Assembly (NCBI GenBank): GCA_937958875.1 | Contig: CALGMJ010000037.1 | Span: 1-35,157, forward strand | DNA length: 35,157 nucleotides | Direction of reading: 5' to 3' | Origin: an uncultured Verrucomicrobiales bacterium | GTDB lineage: Bacteria; Verrucomicrobiota; Verrucomicrobiia; Verrucomicrobiales; Akkermansiaceae | In this document: one piece after another, positions 1 to 9,007 of the stretch | Layout: each line of letters starts with the position of its first letter | Numbering within the stretch: the stretch's first letter is position 1 | The notes under the pieces: model-generated | Told to the model about the DNA's origin: nothing | The model's input: the letters and a program-made list of their open reading frames with translations, nothing else | The model's database searches: none | Program-made: the position numbers and the translations under genes

Positions 1-435
1 GCGAATGGCGCCTTCTCGGTCACCCAGTCGAGTGATATTGATTTAGACCCTGAAGAGAACGCGACTTTTCAAGTTCGGTTCGATCCTTCCGCAGCCACCC
101 CTGGTATCAACACTGCGACCATTCGGGTCACGAGTGATGACCCTGATAGCGCCTCCTATCTCTTTGCTGTGCGTGCCGAAATCACGGTCGCCGAAACGTC
201 TAGCCCACAGGTCACCGGCGTGAGCCAAGATGGAGATGACCTTGTCTTCGAGGTCGATGCTCCCGCCGGAGTCACCTACCGCGTCACCCGCAGCTCGACG
301 ATGGCAGAAGGAAGCTGGATGCCGGTATCAGGTCTCACAGCTATCAGCTCAGGAACGATCAGACTCGAAGATGTGCTCGAGGCGGGAAGCGGCAATCTAC
401 GCCAGTTCTACCGACTCGAAGAAGAACCTAGGTAA
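1..435 (+). CDS. C-terminal fragment of a secreted choice-of-anchor-D-like protein
   Basis: Frame 1 is open from the first base to a TAA at 433-435, so the gene starts outside the window. The visible 144 residues begin with a beta-sandwich repeat (FSVTQSS, then ATFQVRFDPS, then TATIRVTSDDPD). This is the pattern of ASH/HYDIN-type choice-of-anchor-D domains, where a strand ending in F-x-P is followed by I-x-S-N/D-D-P. The last 70 residues (from about SSPQVTGVSQDG) look like a second, fibronectin-like sandwich. No sorting motif or transmembrane helix is visible at the C-terminus. Such modules occur in large exported proteins of Verrucomicrobiota and Planctomycetota. The function of this one cannot be told from the tail. 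Confidence 0.7.
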   Translation, partial: ANGAFSVTQSSDIDLDPEENATFQVRFDPSAATPGINTATIRVTSDDPDSASYLFAVRAEITVAETSSPQVTGVSQDGDDLVFEVDAPAGVTYRVTRSSTMAEGSWMPVSGLTAISSGTIRLEDVLEAGSGNLRQFYRLEEEPR

Positions 436-451
436 ATTTCCCTAGGGCTGG

Positions 452-486
452 GAAAGCGTATCCTTCTTGATAGAGGGTACGCTTTC
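452..486 (+). terminator. Hairpin after the secreted-protein gene
   Basis: The arms 452-463 and 475-486 pair over 12 bp with one G-T wobble (GAAAGCGTATCC against GGGTACGCTTTC), leaving an 11-base loop. It begins 17 bases after the stop at 433-435. It lacks a clean T run, so it may be a weak intrinsic terminator. It also ends 20 bases before the TTG start of the sigma-factor gene and could act as a leader hairpin for that gene. Confidence 0.5.
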
Positions 487-505
487 GGCCTAACATATTT
501 ACATC

Positions 506-1126
506 TTGCGGGATGAACTGAATACACGAGCCACCCTTTTGCTTCGATTGCGGAATCGATCGGATCAAGAATCATGGGCTGAATTTGTCGAAATATACAC
601 TCCTCTCCTCTACGCCTACTGTCAGAAGCGAGAAATCAACACCACGGAAACGGCTGACATTGTGCAAGAAGTGTTTCGTTCCATCTCCATGGCGATCCAA
701 GGTTTCGATTACGATCCCACAAAAGGACGCTTTAAAGCCTGGCTCTTTACCGTGTTAAGAAATGCCATCAGCGCTCATTTTAGAAAGGCAAGCCGAGCTC
801 CGATGACGAGCACCAAGACTCAGCTCATCGAAAGGCTCGAAGCCGAGCCTGACGGAGAAGAAACTCACAACTGGGATCGAGACTATCAGGTCCGATTACT
901 TCATTGGGCTCTCGATAAAATTAAACCGGAATTCTCGGAACAGGCCTGGACCATCTTTACCGAAACAGCCCTTAAAGAACGCGCTCCCGAAGAGGTTGCA
1001 AATGATCTTGGGATGAAAAAAAACGCGGTTACCGTGACGAAATACCGGGTCATGCAGAGGCTTCGCCGAAAGCTCGAATCAATTGATGCCGAGCGCTGGG
1101 AACAGGACCTGATCGCAAGTTCATAA
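506..1126 (+). CDS. ECF-type RNA polymerase sigma factor
   Basis: A 206-residue sigma-70 family protein of ECF architecture. Region 2 covers about residues 20-95, with the -10 recognition helix around DIVQEVFRSIS and the core-binding part around RFKAWLFTVLRNAI. Region 4 covers about residues 140-195, with the helix-turn-helix EEVANDLGMKKNAVTVTKYRVMQRLRR. The start LRNRSDQESWAEFVEIYTPL is typical of the ECF groups that Planctomycetota and Verrucomicrobiota keep beside Ser/Thr kinase genes. The only upstream in-frame start found is TTG at 506. No anti-sigma gene follows; 58 bases later comes a kinase gene on the same strand. I infer that the sigma factor and the two kinases form one regulatory unit. 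Confidence 0.92.
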   Translation: MRDELNTRATLLLRLRNRSDQESWAEFVEIYTPLLYAYCQKREINTTETADIVQEVFRSISMAIQGFDYDPTKGRFKAWLFTVLRNAISAHFRKASRAPMTSTKTQLIERLEAEPDGEETHNWDRDYQVRLLHWALDKIKPEFSEQAWTIFTETALKERAPEEVANDLGMKKNAVTVTKYRVMQRLRRKLESIDAERWEQDLIASS

Positions 1127-1184
1127 AAAAGGATAACATCGGGAACTCCCGAGTGGTCTAATACATGTAAGACAATCTGTTCCC

Positions 1185-3356
1185 ATGTCACAAGAGCCGC
1201 CCCGTCCCTCTCAAGCTATCATCGACGCCTGGATCGATGGTCGACTTTCTGAGGCTGAAGCGAGGCGAGTGGAAAAATACTTCGAAATTCATCCTGAGGA
1301 ACTTCCAAGCTCAGAAATCGATCTTCAGCCCCTTGCTCAGCAAAAAAAGATCCATGATGATCCCGATCTCACTGCGATAATCACTCGCATCACTGCGCTG
1401 CGAAACGACAGCGATGCCTACGATTTTCTCGAGGAAAGCTGGCTCGATCTCATCACCCCATCTTCAGAGCCGGGATGTCTGGGACACATAGAAAAATACG
1501 CCATTCTCTCGGTGCTCTCAATCACGGGAATGAGCATCGTTTTTCAAGCACTCGATCGACAGCTTGACCGAAAGGTAGCGATCAAAGCCCTCTCCCCTGC
1601 TCTCGCACATGATCCGCAAGCGCGAGAACGATTTCTCAGGGAAGCTCGCCTGATGGCCTCACTCGAGCATGATCACATCCTTCCCATTTACGAAATTCAA
1701 GAAAGTCACCAGCCATGGTTTGCGATGAGACTCATCGAAGGTGGATCTCTCCAAGAAGCCCTCGATCGTCAATTCGCACTCCTTCAAGATCCTTCCTGGC
1801 TCCTCTCGATCACTCGTCAAATCGCCTCCGCTCTGGAGTCTGCACACACTGCCGGAGTGACTCATCGTGACCTAAAACCGGCAAACATTCTTATTTCCAG
1901 TGATGCCTCTCAAGTTTGGCTCACGGATTTCGGTATTGCCCGAAATGATGAAGACCCTTCTCTCACTCAGCAAAATGCCATCCCCGGAACACCTCGCTAC
2001 ATGTCACCCGAACAGGTGACCGGGAAACAGATCGATCATCGCAGCGATTACTTTTCCCTCGGCAGTGTTCTCTATCACCTAGCCACTGGCCACCCTCCAT
2101 TCACCGGAAAAAGCAGCACTGCGATCCTACACCAAATCTCGGTCAAAGATCCAAAACTGATCAAAATTCAAAATCCTAAAATCCCAAGATGGTTTTCGTA
2201 CTTCATCGAAAACCTCATGAGTAAAGACCCTGAAAAGCGTCCTCAAAATCTGATTCAACAATTAGAACAAAAAAAAGCCCCCCCAACGGGCCGATCATTC
2301 AAGAAATGGCTCTTCACCTTTTCCTTCCTCGTCCTTTTAGGAATCACCTTACTGTTGTTAAAAAATCGTTTCTCTCCTCATCAAAACGACCTCCATTATT
2401 TCTCTAACGAACCTCGGATCAGAAACGAATCAGGCGTGCAATTTTCATCTCTGAGACAAGCCATTCTAGACTCTCCCCCAACAAGTAAGCTCACCCTTTC
2501 TGGACACTTCATTCTCACCGAACCAATCAACGTCCCACCGGGAGAGATCACACTTCAATCAGCTCCGAACACGCGAGCAAGTATCGAGATCGACCATGAA
2601 GAAAAATTTGGCATTACGACGAAAGGAAGCCTTCATGTTAGAGGGATTGATTTCATTCGTAAGAGCTCCCTACGCGTCTGCCACACCCTGAGTGCCCGAG
2701 GAGCAGAGTCCATCATTATCGAAGACTGCCATTTCCGCTCACCTATCACCCGCGCAGGAGTCTTTGTCTATGGAGTCTCTGCCTTTTCCTCCGCTCAGAT
2801 CGAGATTAAGAACACTGCTTTTCACGGAAAACGCTTTTATTCTGTCCTCATCTCAGAAGCTCCCAGAACGGCAGTGCCAGAAACGATCTCGCTCAAAATT
2901 TCAGATGCCTACTTGCAAGGTTCCACCGGAGTTTTCTTACGACTGGGCCTTAACCGACCTCGCCTAAATCTCAACTGCGAACGCGTAATCATGGACGGAA
3001 AACGCTTCCTCCGCTTTGGACCGCTCATGACCTTAGGCCCTACCGAGCTACAGATGACCCACTGCCTCCTAGCGTCAAAAAATGAACATATTCTTTTTGA
3101 AAATTCCTCTCAAAACACCCTCACCGAGTATCTCTCTTGGAAAAGTCGGGAAAATGTCTACTCCCCGGTAGCCAGTCTACTTCGCGTCACTCAGCCTCGC
3201 TACACTCTCAGTAAAATCCATGACCTTCTCAAAGCCTTGCCCGAGAGTCAGGATCTAGGGTCCAGTCATCAGCCCGTCTTTGATCTTTTTGGTGAGCTTC
3301 ACCCAGACATTCAGGAGCCTGCACGGATCACCTTTCAAAACCTTCACCCCAAATGA
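1185..3356 (+). CDS. Transmembrane Ser/Thr protein kinase with beta-helix-like outer domain (first of a pair)
   Basis: This 723-residue protein has four parts. Residues 1-90 are a helical segment resembling an anti-sigma N-terminus (IIDAWIDGRLSEAEARRVE) but without zinc cysteines. Residues about 103-360 are a Hanks-type kinase with VAIK Lys134, helix-C Glu153, HRD at 227-229 with KPAN, DFG at 248-250 and SPE at 274-276, so the catalytic residues are present. The glycine-rich loop is degenerate: SITGMSIV replaces GxGxxGxV. Residues about 374-392 form one transmembrane helix. Residues about 410-715 are rich in short beta-strands and resemble a right-handed beta-helix sensor. It probably phosphorylates cytoplasmic targets in response to an extracytoplasmic signal. 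The upstream sigma factor is the obvious candidate partner, but that is inference. Confidence 0.9.
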   Translation: MSQEPPRPSQAIIDAWIDGRLSEAEARRVEKYFEIHPEELPSSEIDLQPLAQQKKIHDDPDLTAIITRITALRNDSDAYDFLEESWLDLITPSSEPGCLGHIEKYAILSVLSITGMSIVFQALDRQLDRKVAIKALSPALAHDPQARERFLREARLMASLEHDHILPIYEIQESHQPWFAMRLIEGGSLQEALDRQFALLQDPSWLLSITRQIASALESAHTAGVTHRDLKPANILISSDASQVWLTDFGIARNDEDPSLTQQNAIPGTPRYMSPEQVTGKQIDHRSDYFSLGSVLYHLATGHPPFTGKSSTAILHQISVKDPKLIKIQNPKIPRWFSYFIENLMSKDPEKRPQNLIQQLEQKKAPPTGRSFKKWLFTFSFLVLLGITLLLLKNRFSPHQNDLHYFSNEPRIRNESGVQFSSLRQAILDSPPTSKLTLSGHFILTEPINVPPGEITLQSAPNTRASIEIDHEEKFGITTKGSLHVRGIDFIRKSSLRVCHTLSARGAESIIIEDCHFRSPITRAGVFVYGVSAFSSAQIEIKNTAFHGKRFYSVLISEAPRTAVPETISLKISDAYLQGSTGVFLRLGLNRPRLNLNCERVIMDGKRFLRFGPLMTLGPTELQMTHCLLASKNEHILFENSSQNTLTEYLSWKSRENVYSPVASLLRVTQPRYTLSKIHDLLKALPESQDLGSSHQPVFDLFGELHPDIQEPARITFQNLHPK

Positions 3357-3360
3357 AGCG

Positions 3361-5538
3361 ATGCTAACCGAGCGACCTACCCTAGAAATGATTGAGGCGT
3401 GGATTTCCGGGACCTTACCTGACGACGTCGCTGAAATGATGGAGGACTATTTTACCCGTCATCCTGAGCATCTCCCAAATCATGATGAATCCATCGCCCA
3501 TCTCAGTGAACTCGACCAAGAAACTCCCGATGATCCTGCCCTACGCAGCCTCATGGACGAACTCAATCAACGTCCCAGCATCCCGGAAGCACCAACCGAC
3601 CCAGTTCTTGATCTCCTACAGCCTACTGACATCCCGGGATGTCTCGGAACACTAGCACACTATCAAGTCACCGAAGTCATCGCCACAACCGGGATGGCCA
3701 TGCTCTGGAAAGCGCATGATCCTAAACTTGATCGCGATGTCGCTATCAAGGTTCTCTCGCCCGCTCTTGCGGCAAACCGCACCGCGCGCCGACGCTTCGA
3801 GCAAGAAGCACGCGCCATGGCCGCCCTCGAACACGAGCATATCCTCCCTATCTATGAAGTCCAAAACGATGCCCCTCCCTGGTTCGCGATGCGCTTTTCT
3901 CAAGGCGGAAGTCTTCAAGAATCACTCGATCAACACTCCACATCTCTTACCACTCCAGATTTCCTAGAATCCTTACTCCGCCAGATGGCTCTCGCACTTC
4001 ACTGCGCACATCAGGCCGGAATCATCCACCGTGACCTTAAGCCCGCCAACATCCTCTGCTCGAAAAAACAAGATCGCTTCTGGCTCACTGATTTCGGCAT
4101 CGCTCGTGTCAGCGAAAACCCTGATCTCACCTACGGAAACGCGGTCATTGGCACTCCTCGCTACATGTCTCCAGAACAGGCTCGCGGCGAAAAAATTGAT
4201 CCCAGCAGTGATCTTTTTTCACTCGGAAGCGTGCTCTTTCATCTCGCTTCAGGAGAGCCTCCTTTTCCAGGAGAAACCTCCACCTCTATCCTTCATCAGC
4301 TCGATACCCGAACCGCTCCTCAGCTCAGAAAGAAAGCAACAAACCTGCCTCCTTGGCTTGCTCAGATCATCGACCGCCTACTGCAAAAAGAACCAGAAAA
4401 GCGTTTCCAAAGTGCGGCCCAACTTCTCAAGGCTATTGACGACAAGAAGACAACTCACCCGATCCCTTGGCTCGCAATATTAATCCCATCCCTCATCGTA
4501 CTTAGCTTCCTTTTCTGGCCCGAAACGAAAAGAGAAATTGAGCTCCCAGCTTCGCCAGCCTCTCAAAGCAAACCGAATACTGAGGCAACAGTTACCATCA
4601 AAGAGACCGGGCAACAATTTCATGATCTAGCCGAAGCAATCTCAGAATCCCCAGATCAAGCCACCTTAATTTTACGTGGAAAATTCATCCTAACTTCAGC
4701 GATTGTAACCCGAAAAAATCGTGATCTTCATCTTCAGGCAGCAGAAGGGACCACCCCTCACATCACCTTCCGCCATGCTGGCAAGTATGGCATTCTGATT
4801 TACGGCAACGGTAAAGCATCAGGGATCAACTTCATCTCTGAACATCAACAATCACAATTTCACCCCTTCATAACAGTGGGAGGAGAGATCTGCTCCGTAC
4901 GTCACTGCCAGTTCCTCTCCCGAAATCCCAACAAAATCGTCTGGGCCGTGGCTGCCAAAGCGACGAAACGGCTCGAAGTGCGTTCCTGCGTCTTCCGAGG
5001 AGAAAAGCTCTTTGCTACTCTTCTCTATGACACACATGATGGAGAAACACCGCAGGCGGGAAGCCTCCTCATGAGTGACTGTGCTCTGGCATGCCGAGGT
5101 GGCATTTTCTGCCGCTCTCGAGACGGCGACACGCACTACCGACTGGAAGTAGAAAACACTCGCTTCAAAGGCCTTCTTTTTATCGAAACCAGCAAATACA
5201 ATCCCTTCCGCCCGACTCATCTCAGTCTCACCAACTGCCAGCTCGATTATAAAGCAGGTCTATTTCAAATCGCCCAAGGCGAACCAGGAATGATTCGTAA
5301 GAATCTCAAATGGCAAGGGAAAGACAACCGTTACCCTGAGAACCTCGCTCTTCTGAAGATCAGAAGGCCAACACCTTCAAAGTACGAAACACACCAAGAA
5401 CTTAACCTTTTCTTAGAAAATCATCATGAAAGAGGCATGAAGGCTTTGACGAAAAAATCTTCCTCTGAAGGAACATTCGAGCAATTTTTACGCCGCATCA
5501 GTGATGGGGCGAAGGCTCATTTCAAAGAAGAAAAATGA
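3361..5538 (+). CDS. Transmembrane Ser/Thr protein kinase with beta-helix-like outer domain (second of a pair)
   Basis: This 725-residue paralogue of the preceding kinase shares its architecture throughout. Residues 1-90 are the anti-sigma-like helical part (MIEAWISGTLPDD). The kinase is at about 95-360 with Lys130, Glu149, HRD 223-225, DFG 244-246 and SPE 270-272. The transmembrane helix is at about 368-387 and a beta-rich outer domain follows. An ATG at 3280 is also in frame, but it would overlap the first kinase by 77 bases and add 27 residues with no counterpart there. The ATG at 3361 aligns with the paralogue's start and lies 4 bases after its stop, so it is preferred. The glycine loop is again degenerate (ATTGMAML). 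The tight spacing implies co-transcription after a local tandem duplication. Confidence 0.9.
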   Translation: MLTERPTLEMIEAWISGTLPDDVAEMMEDYFTRHPEHLPNHDESIAHLSELDQETPDDPALRSLMDELNQRPSIPEAPTDPVLDLLQPTDIPGCLGTLAHYQVTEVIATTGMAMLWKAHDPKLDRDVAIKVLSPALAANRTARRRFEQEARAMAALEHEHILPIYEVQNDAPPWFAMRFSQGGSLQESLDQHSTSLTTPDFLESLLRQMALALHCAHQAGIIHRDLKPANILCSKKQDRFWLTDFGIARVSENPDLTYGNAVIGTPRYMSPEQARGEKIDPSSDLFSLGSVLFHLASGEPPFPGETSTSILHQLDTRTAPQLRKKATNLPPWLAQIIDRLLQKEPEKRFQSAAQLLKAIDDKKTTHPIPWLAILIPSLIVLSFLFWPETKREIELPASPASQSKPNTEATVTIKETGQQFHDLAEAISESPDQATLILRGKFILTSAIVTRKNRDLHLQAAEGTTPHITFRHAGKYGILIYGNGKASGINFISEHQQSQFHPFITVGGEICSVRHCQFLSRNPNKIVWAVAAKATKRLEVRSCVFRGEKLFATLLYDTHDGETPQAGSLLMSDCALACRGGIFCRSRDGDTHYRLEVENTRFKGLLFIETSKYNPFRPTHLSLTNCQLDYKAGLFQIAQGEPGMIRKNLKWQGKDNRYPENLALLKIRRPTPSKYETHQELNLFLENHHERGMKALTKKSSSEGTFEQFLRRISDGAKAHFKEEK

Positions 5539-5539
5539 T

Positions 5540-8461
5540 TTAAGAAAATAGTCCCATCAGCTCGTCATCTTCGAGCCCAGGCACGAGAGCCCCGGCACCA
5601 TCAAAGGCAGCCTCCATGATCTGCTTTTTCTCTTCCTGCAGTGCCAAAATCTTTTCTTCCACCGTGCCCCGAGTGATGAATTTATAACTCGTGACAACGT
5701 TTTTCTGCCCGATCCGGTGCGCCCGGTCGGTCGCCTGAGCTTCTACTGCTGGGTTCCACCAAGGATCGAGGTGAATCACGGTATCAGCCGCGGTGAGGTT
5801 GAGACCTGTGCCACCCGCTTTCAGTGAGATCAAGAAGACGGGAGCTTTCCCCTCCTGAAAACGTTCGACCACCTCGCCCCGTTTCTTCGTGGAACCATCA
5901 AGGTAACAGTAGTCCCATTGCTTCTCTAATAACATCGGCACCACCCCTTGAAGCAGCTGCACGAATTGGCTAAATATCAGTACCCGGTGACCACCTGCAA
6001 TCGCTTCCTCCAATAAGGCAGCCAGTTCATCAAGCTTCACCCCAGCATCCTTATCTTCGATTTGAAGATTTGGTAAAAGTCGGAGATCACAACAAGCCTG
6101 TCGAAGGCGCAGAAGCGCGGTGAGGGCGACCATCCGCTTCTTCCCACCATCAGCAGAATCAACTTGAGCTCGGCTTTCCTGTAGGATTTGACGATAAATG
6201 CCAGCCTGTTTCGGAGTGAGATCGCAGTATCGTACTTGCTCGATCCGGTCTGGAAGATCCTTAGCAACCTCCGTTTTAAGACGGCGGAGCACCACTGGTT
6301 TCAGTCGCCGAGAAAGACGGCGCGCTAAGGCCGGTTCGTTATTCTGGCGTAATGGTTTTTCGAAACGCTCTACAAAAGCTTTCCGAGGCCCAAGATAGCC
6401 TGGCAGAGAAAAATGCATGATGGACCAGAGATCCTGAAGGGAGTTTTCCACCGGCGTTCCTGAGAGAGCAAAACGGTGAATCGCCTTCAGGGCGTGGGCT
6501 GCTTGAGAAGTCTTCGCTTCTGGATTTTTGATCTGCTGTGCTTCATCCAGAATCGCGATATCAAATTCATGGGCATGGAATTTCTCGGCATCGATCCGGA
6601 GAATCGCGTAACTGGTGATGACAATATCTGACTGTGGAATCGCCCCCCGTTTACTTCCGGTATGAATGGCCACTTTTAAATCTGGGACCCATTTTTTCGC
6701 CTCCGCAGCCCAGTTCGACACCAGCGACGATGGACACACCACGAGTGCGGAGCCGCCTCTTTCCTGAATAAAAGTGAGAGTTTGAAGAGTTTTCCCAAGT
6801 CCCATGTCATCTGCGAGAATCCCTCCCATCTGATGCTCACTCAGCTGATACATCCATCGTACCCCATCTGCCTGGTAAGGACGTAACACCTCTGGAAGAT
6901 CAAGATCCAGATCGGGATCATCTGCAACGACCATCCCGAAGTCACGAGCGCTATTTTTAAGAAAGGCCGCCTGACGCGCATCCACCTCAAACACTCCGGA
7001 GGCATTCTGAGTCGCTTCTGCATCGGCAATCGTCTCCTGCACCTCCTCGATATAGTCGACATCCACCACCGCGATTTTCCCGCGACCAAAGGCCTGCTCG
7101 GCACTGCCCATTCGTAGCATTCGCTGAACTTGATCGCGCCCCAGCTCCTCTTCGCCAACTTTAAAGCTGGTAGATAGACTAAACCAATCCTGCCCACTTC
7201 CCTGCTGCTCTTGCCATTGCCAGTCTGGCTTCACTGGTACGATCTGAGCGGCAGCAGTCTGATAGCGCTCCCCCTTCACCACCGTCCAGCGAGGATCTAG
7301 CTCGGCAAAGGCGTGAAACTTAAGAATCTCTTCCCTCTCTCGCAGAGCCATCCGATTCCCCTTTGCAGGCCCTTCAAACCCCCAGGCATGGAAGAACTCA
7401 AAGATGGCCCCTTCCCGGGAGACACTCGTGAGCACCTTTCCGACTTTTTGAGGCTGACCATTTTCACAACTCGCCTTTTTCCCCTCATAGAAAAATTCAA
7501 GCCGGGCTTCGAGATGGCGTAGTGATCCTTCCAGATGAATCGTGACTTCGGGAATACCTTCTTCGGGAAGAGAATTCCAAAGAAGGTCTGGCACCTCAAA
7601 CCATTGCTCTAGCTCTGAGATAACAGACTTCGCCTGCGCTGCACTCACGAGCAATCCTGAACCTAATACTTTATCGTACTTTGAAGGAAGCCCGAGCGCC
7701 ACGGGATAAAAATCAGTTCCATTTAAATCCCAAGCGATGAGATTTCCACTCTCGGCAGAAATCTTATCGCCCATGAGCTTCAAGGCTGAACGATCACCTG
7801 ATGGCCAAACTTTAGCCTGATCTCGTTTTCCAAACATCACGCGAGGATGGCCAATTAAGCCCTGCAGTAGCTGGGTAAATTCAGCCGTCTGAAGATTCAC
7901 CACGCCCGGCGGCTGGCCGGGAAAAATTTCACGCAGCACCCGCCATAATTCCTCATCATAAGGATCGAGCTGATAGGAATCCTGAGGTAGCGCCGCTAGT
8001 AAAGTTTCTTCGCCATCGAGAACAGCGCCGAAGCCTACCATGAGCTGCCCTCGGCCCCAGGACAGAGGAACATTGAGCGGGAGCATGACCTGAAGCTGAA
8101 GCTTTTTCCCCTCATCCAAAAGAGCAGGCCAGAGATCTTCCACCGGAGCGGCAGCCTGCGCAGATTCAGGGCGAGCGGTAGGATCGATCACCTCGAGCCC
8201 GAGTGCCATAACATGAGCGCAGACTCGCCCATCACGCCTGACCATGAGGCATTTGCAATGGTTTTCCATATGCGTGCGCGAGATAATTTCCATGCTGACC
8301 TTTTTCATCTTCCCTCCGATTTTCATCTCCCCGGAGAGCACCCCATTTTCGTATTTGGCTGATTTCACCCCGCCATCACGATGAATTGAACGAGCTTTTT
8401 TCATCTCCACGTGGCCGCCAGCATCCATGAGAAGGTCTCTCGTCAATTCAAGTGCGCTCAT
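5540..8461 (-). CDS. SWIM-domain SNF2 family DNA-dependent ATPase/helicase
   Basis: A 973-residue protein. The N-terminus carries a SWIM zinc finger, CxC...CxH, with Cys69, Cys71, Cys81 and His83. After a long variable middle region, the C-terminal half is a complete SNF2 motor: motif I ADDMGLGKT with Lys557, motif II DEAQ at 639-642, SGTPVENS (motif III), then the second RecA lobe with SLKAGGTGLNLT and QATDRAHRIGQ (motif VI). SWIM-SNF2 proteins translocate on double-stranded DNA and remodel protein-DNA complexes, and bacterial relatives include RapA. Its 3' end meets the second kinase gene with one base between stops. Its start is 25 bp from the divergent Gre-like gene, so the two promoters must overlap. 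Confidence 0.93.
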   Translation of the reverse strand: MSALELTRDLLMDAGGHVEMKKARSIHRDGGVKSAKYENGVLSGEMKIGGKMKKVSMEIISRTHMENHCKCLMVRRDGRVCAHVMALGLEVIDPTARPESAQAAAPVEDLWPALLDEGKKLQLQVMLPLNVPLSWGRGQLMVGFGAVLDGEETLLAALPQDSYQLDPYDEELWRVLREIFPGQPPGVVNLQTAEFTQLLQGLIGHPRVMFGKRDQAKVWPSGDRSALKLMGDKISAESGNLIAWDLNGTDFYPVALGLPSKYDKVLGSGLLVSAAQAKSVISELEQWFEVPDLLWNSLPEEGIPEVTIHLEGSLRHLEARLEFFYEGKKASCENGQPQKVGKVLTSVSREGAIFEFFHAWGFEGPAKGNRMALREREEILKFHAFAELDPRWTVVKGERYQTAAAQIVPVKPDWQWQEQQGSGQDWFSLSTSFKVGEEELGRDQVQRMLRMGSAEQAFGRGKIAVVDVDYIEEVQETIADAEATQNASGVFEVDARQAAFLKNSARDFGMVVADDPDLDLDLPEVLRPYQADGVRWMYQLSEHQMGGILADDMGLGKTLQTLTFIQERGGSALVVCPSSLVSNWAAEAKKWVPDLKVAIHTGSKRGAIPQSDIVITSYAILRIDAEKFHAHEFDIAILDEAQQIKNPEAKTSQAAHALKAIHRFALSGTPVENSLQDLWSIMHFSLPGYLGPRKAFVERFEKPLRQNNEPALARRLSRRLKPVVLRRLKTEVAKDLPDRIEQVRYCDLTPKQAGIYRQILQESRAQVDSADGGKKRMVALTALLRLRQACCDLRLLPNLQIEDKDAGVKLDELAALLEEAIAGGHRVLIFSQFVQLLQGVVPMLLEKQWDYCYLDGSTKKRGEVVERFQEGKAPVFLISLKAGGTGLNLTAADTVIHLDPWWNPAVEAQATDRAHRIGQKNVVTSYKFITRGTVEEKILALQEEKKQIMEAAFDGAGALVPGLEDDELMGLFS

Positions 8462-8486
8462 TGCGCGGTGAAGCTAGCCATTCGGA

Positions 8487-8972
8487 ATGCAACTGTCTAT
8501 CCTCACCCGCGTGACCAAGGCCGATGCCATCGAAGAACTTAAAAAACAGCTCCAAACCAGCATTGCGGTGCTGAAGTCTGCCCTCGCAGACTCCGAAGAA
8601 AGCGCCACCGGAGATGAAACGAAATCCGAGGGAAAATATGATACCCGCGCCGTCGAAGCAGCCTATCTAGCTCAAGCACAGGATGAACAACTGGCTCTCG
8701 CCGAAGAAGGTCTTGCCAGCTTCGAACGATTTTCCCCACCAGCTTACGATATTTCAAATGAGATCGGCCCTGGTGCTCTCGTAGAGTGCGATGATGAAGG
8801 CGAAATCTGCTTCTACCTTCTGGCCCCAGCCGGAGGTGGCCTAACGATGGATTTCCTCGGCTGCGAATTGACCGTTATCTCACCCAAGTCGGAACTCTAC
8901 CAGGAGCTCGTGGGCAAAAAAATGGGAGACAGCCTAGAAAGCCGCTCCCTGATGGTAACGGGGCTCGAATAG
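8487..8972 (+). CDS. GreA/GreB-like transcription elongation factor
   Basis: This 161-residue protein has an N-terminal antiparallel coiled coil (about residues 10-80) and a C-terminal FKBP-like beta domain (about 90-161). The presumed coiled-coil tip, TGDETKSEGKYDTRAV at 41-56, carries the acidic pair Asp43-Glu44. In Gre factors such residues reach through the polymerase secondary channel and support cleavage of backtracked RNA. The spacing and the KYDTRA motif match the GreAB-like family often found as stand-alone homologues in environmental bacteria, sometimes mislabelled as 3-oxoacyl-ACP synthase. It is divergently paired with the SNF2 gene. No strong ribosome binding site precedes ATG 8487. 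Confidence 0.75.
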   Translation: MQLSILTRVTKADAIEELKKQLQTSIAVLKSALADSEESATGDETKSEGKYDTRAVEAAYLAQAQDEQLALAEEGLASFERFSPPAYDISNEIGPGALVECDDEGEICFYLLAPAGGGLTMDFLGCELTVISPKSELYQELVGKKMGDSLESRSLMVTGLE

Positions 8973-9007
8973 GAGCCCTGCCAAATCATTTTTTAAAACG
9001 AGGAAAG

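Noticed and set aside
1140-1166. GGAAC followed by GTCTAA as a possible ECF promoter before the first kinase
   Set aside because: The spacing is about 9 bases, too short for the usual 16-17. GGAAC is also part of a small CGGGA/TCCCG hairpin.
3280-3360. Upstream ATG start for the second kinase
   Set aside because: It would overlap the first kinase by 77 bases, and the extra 27 residues have no counterpart in the paralogue, whose start aligns with ATG 3361.
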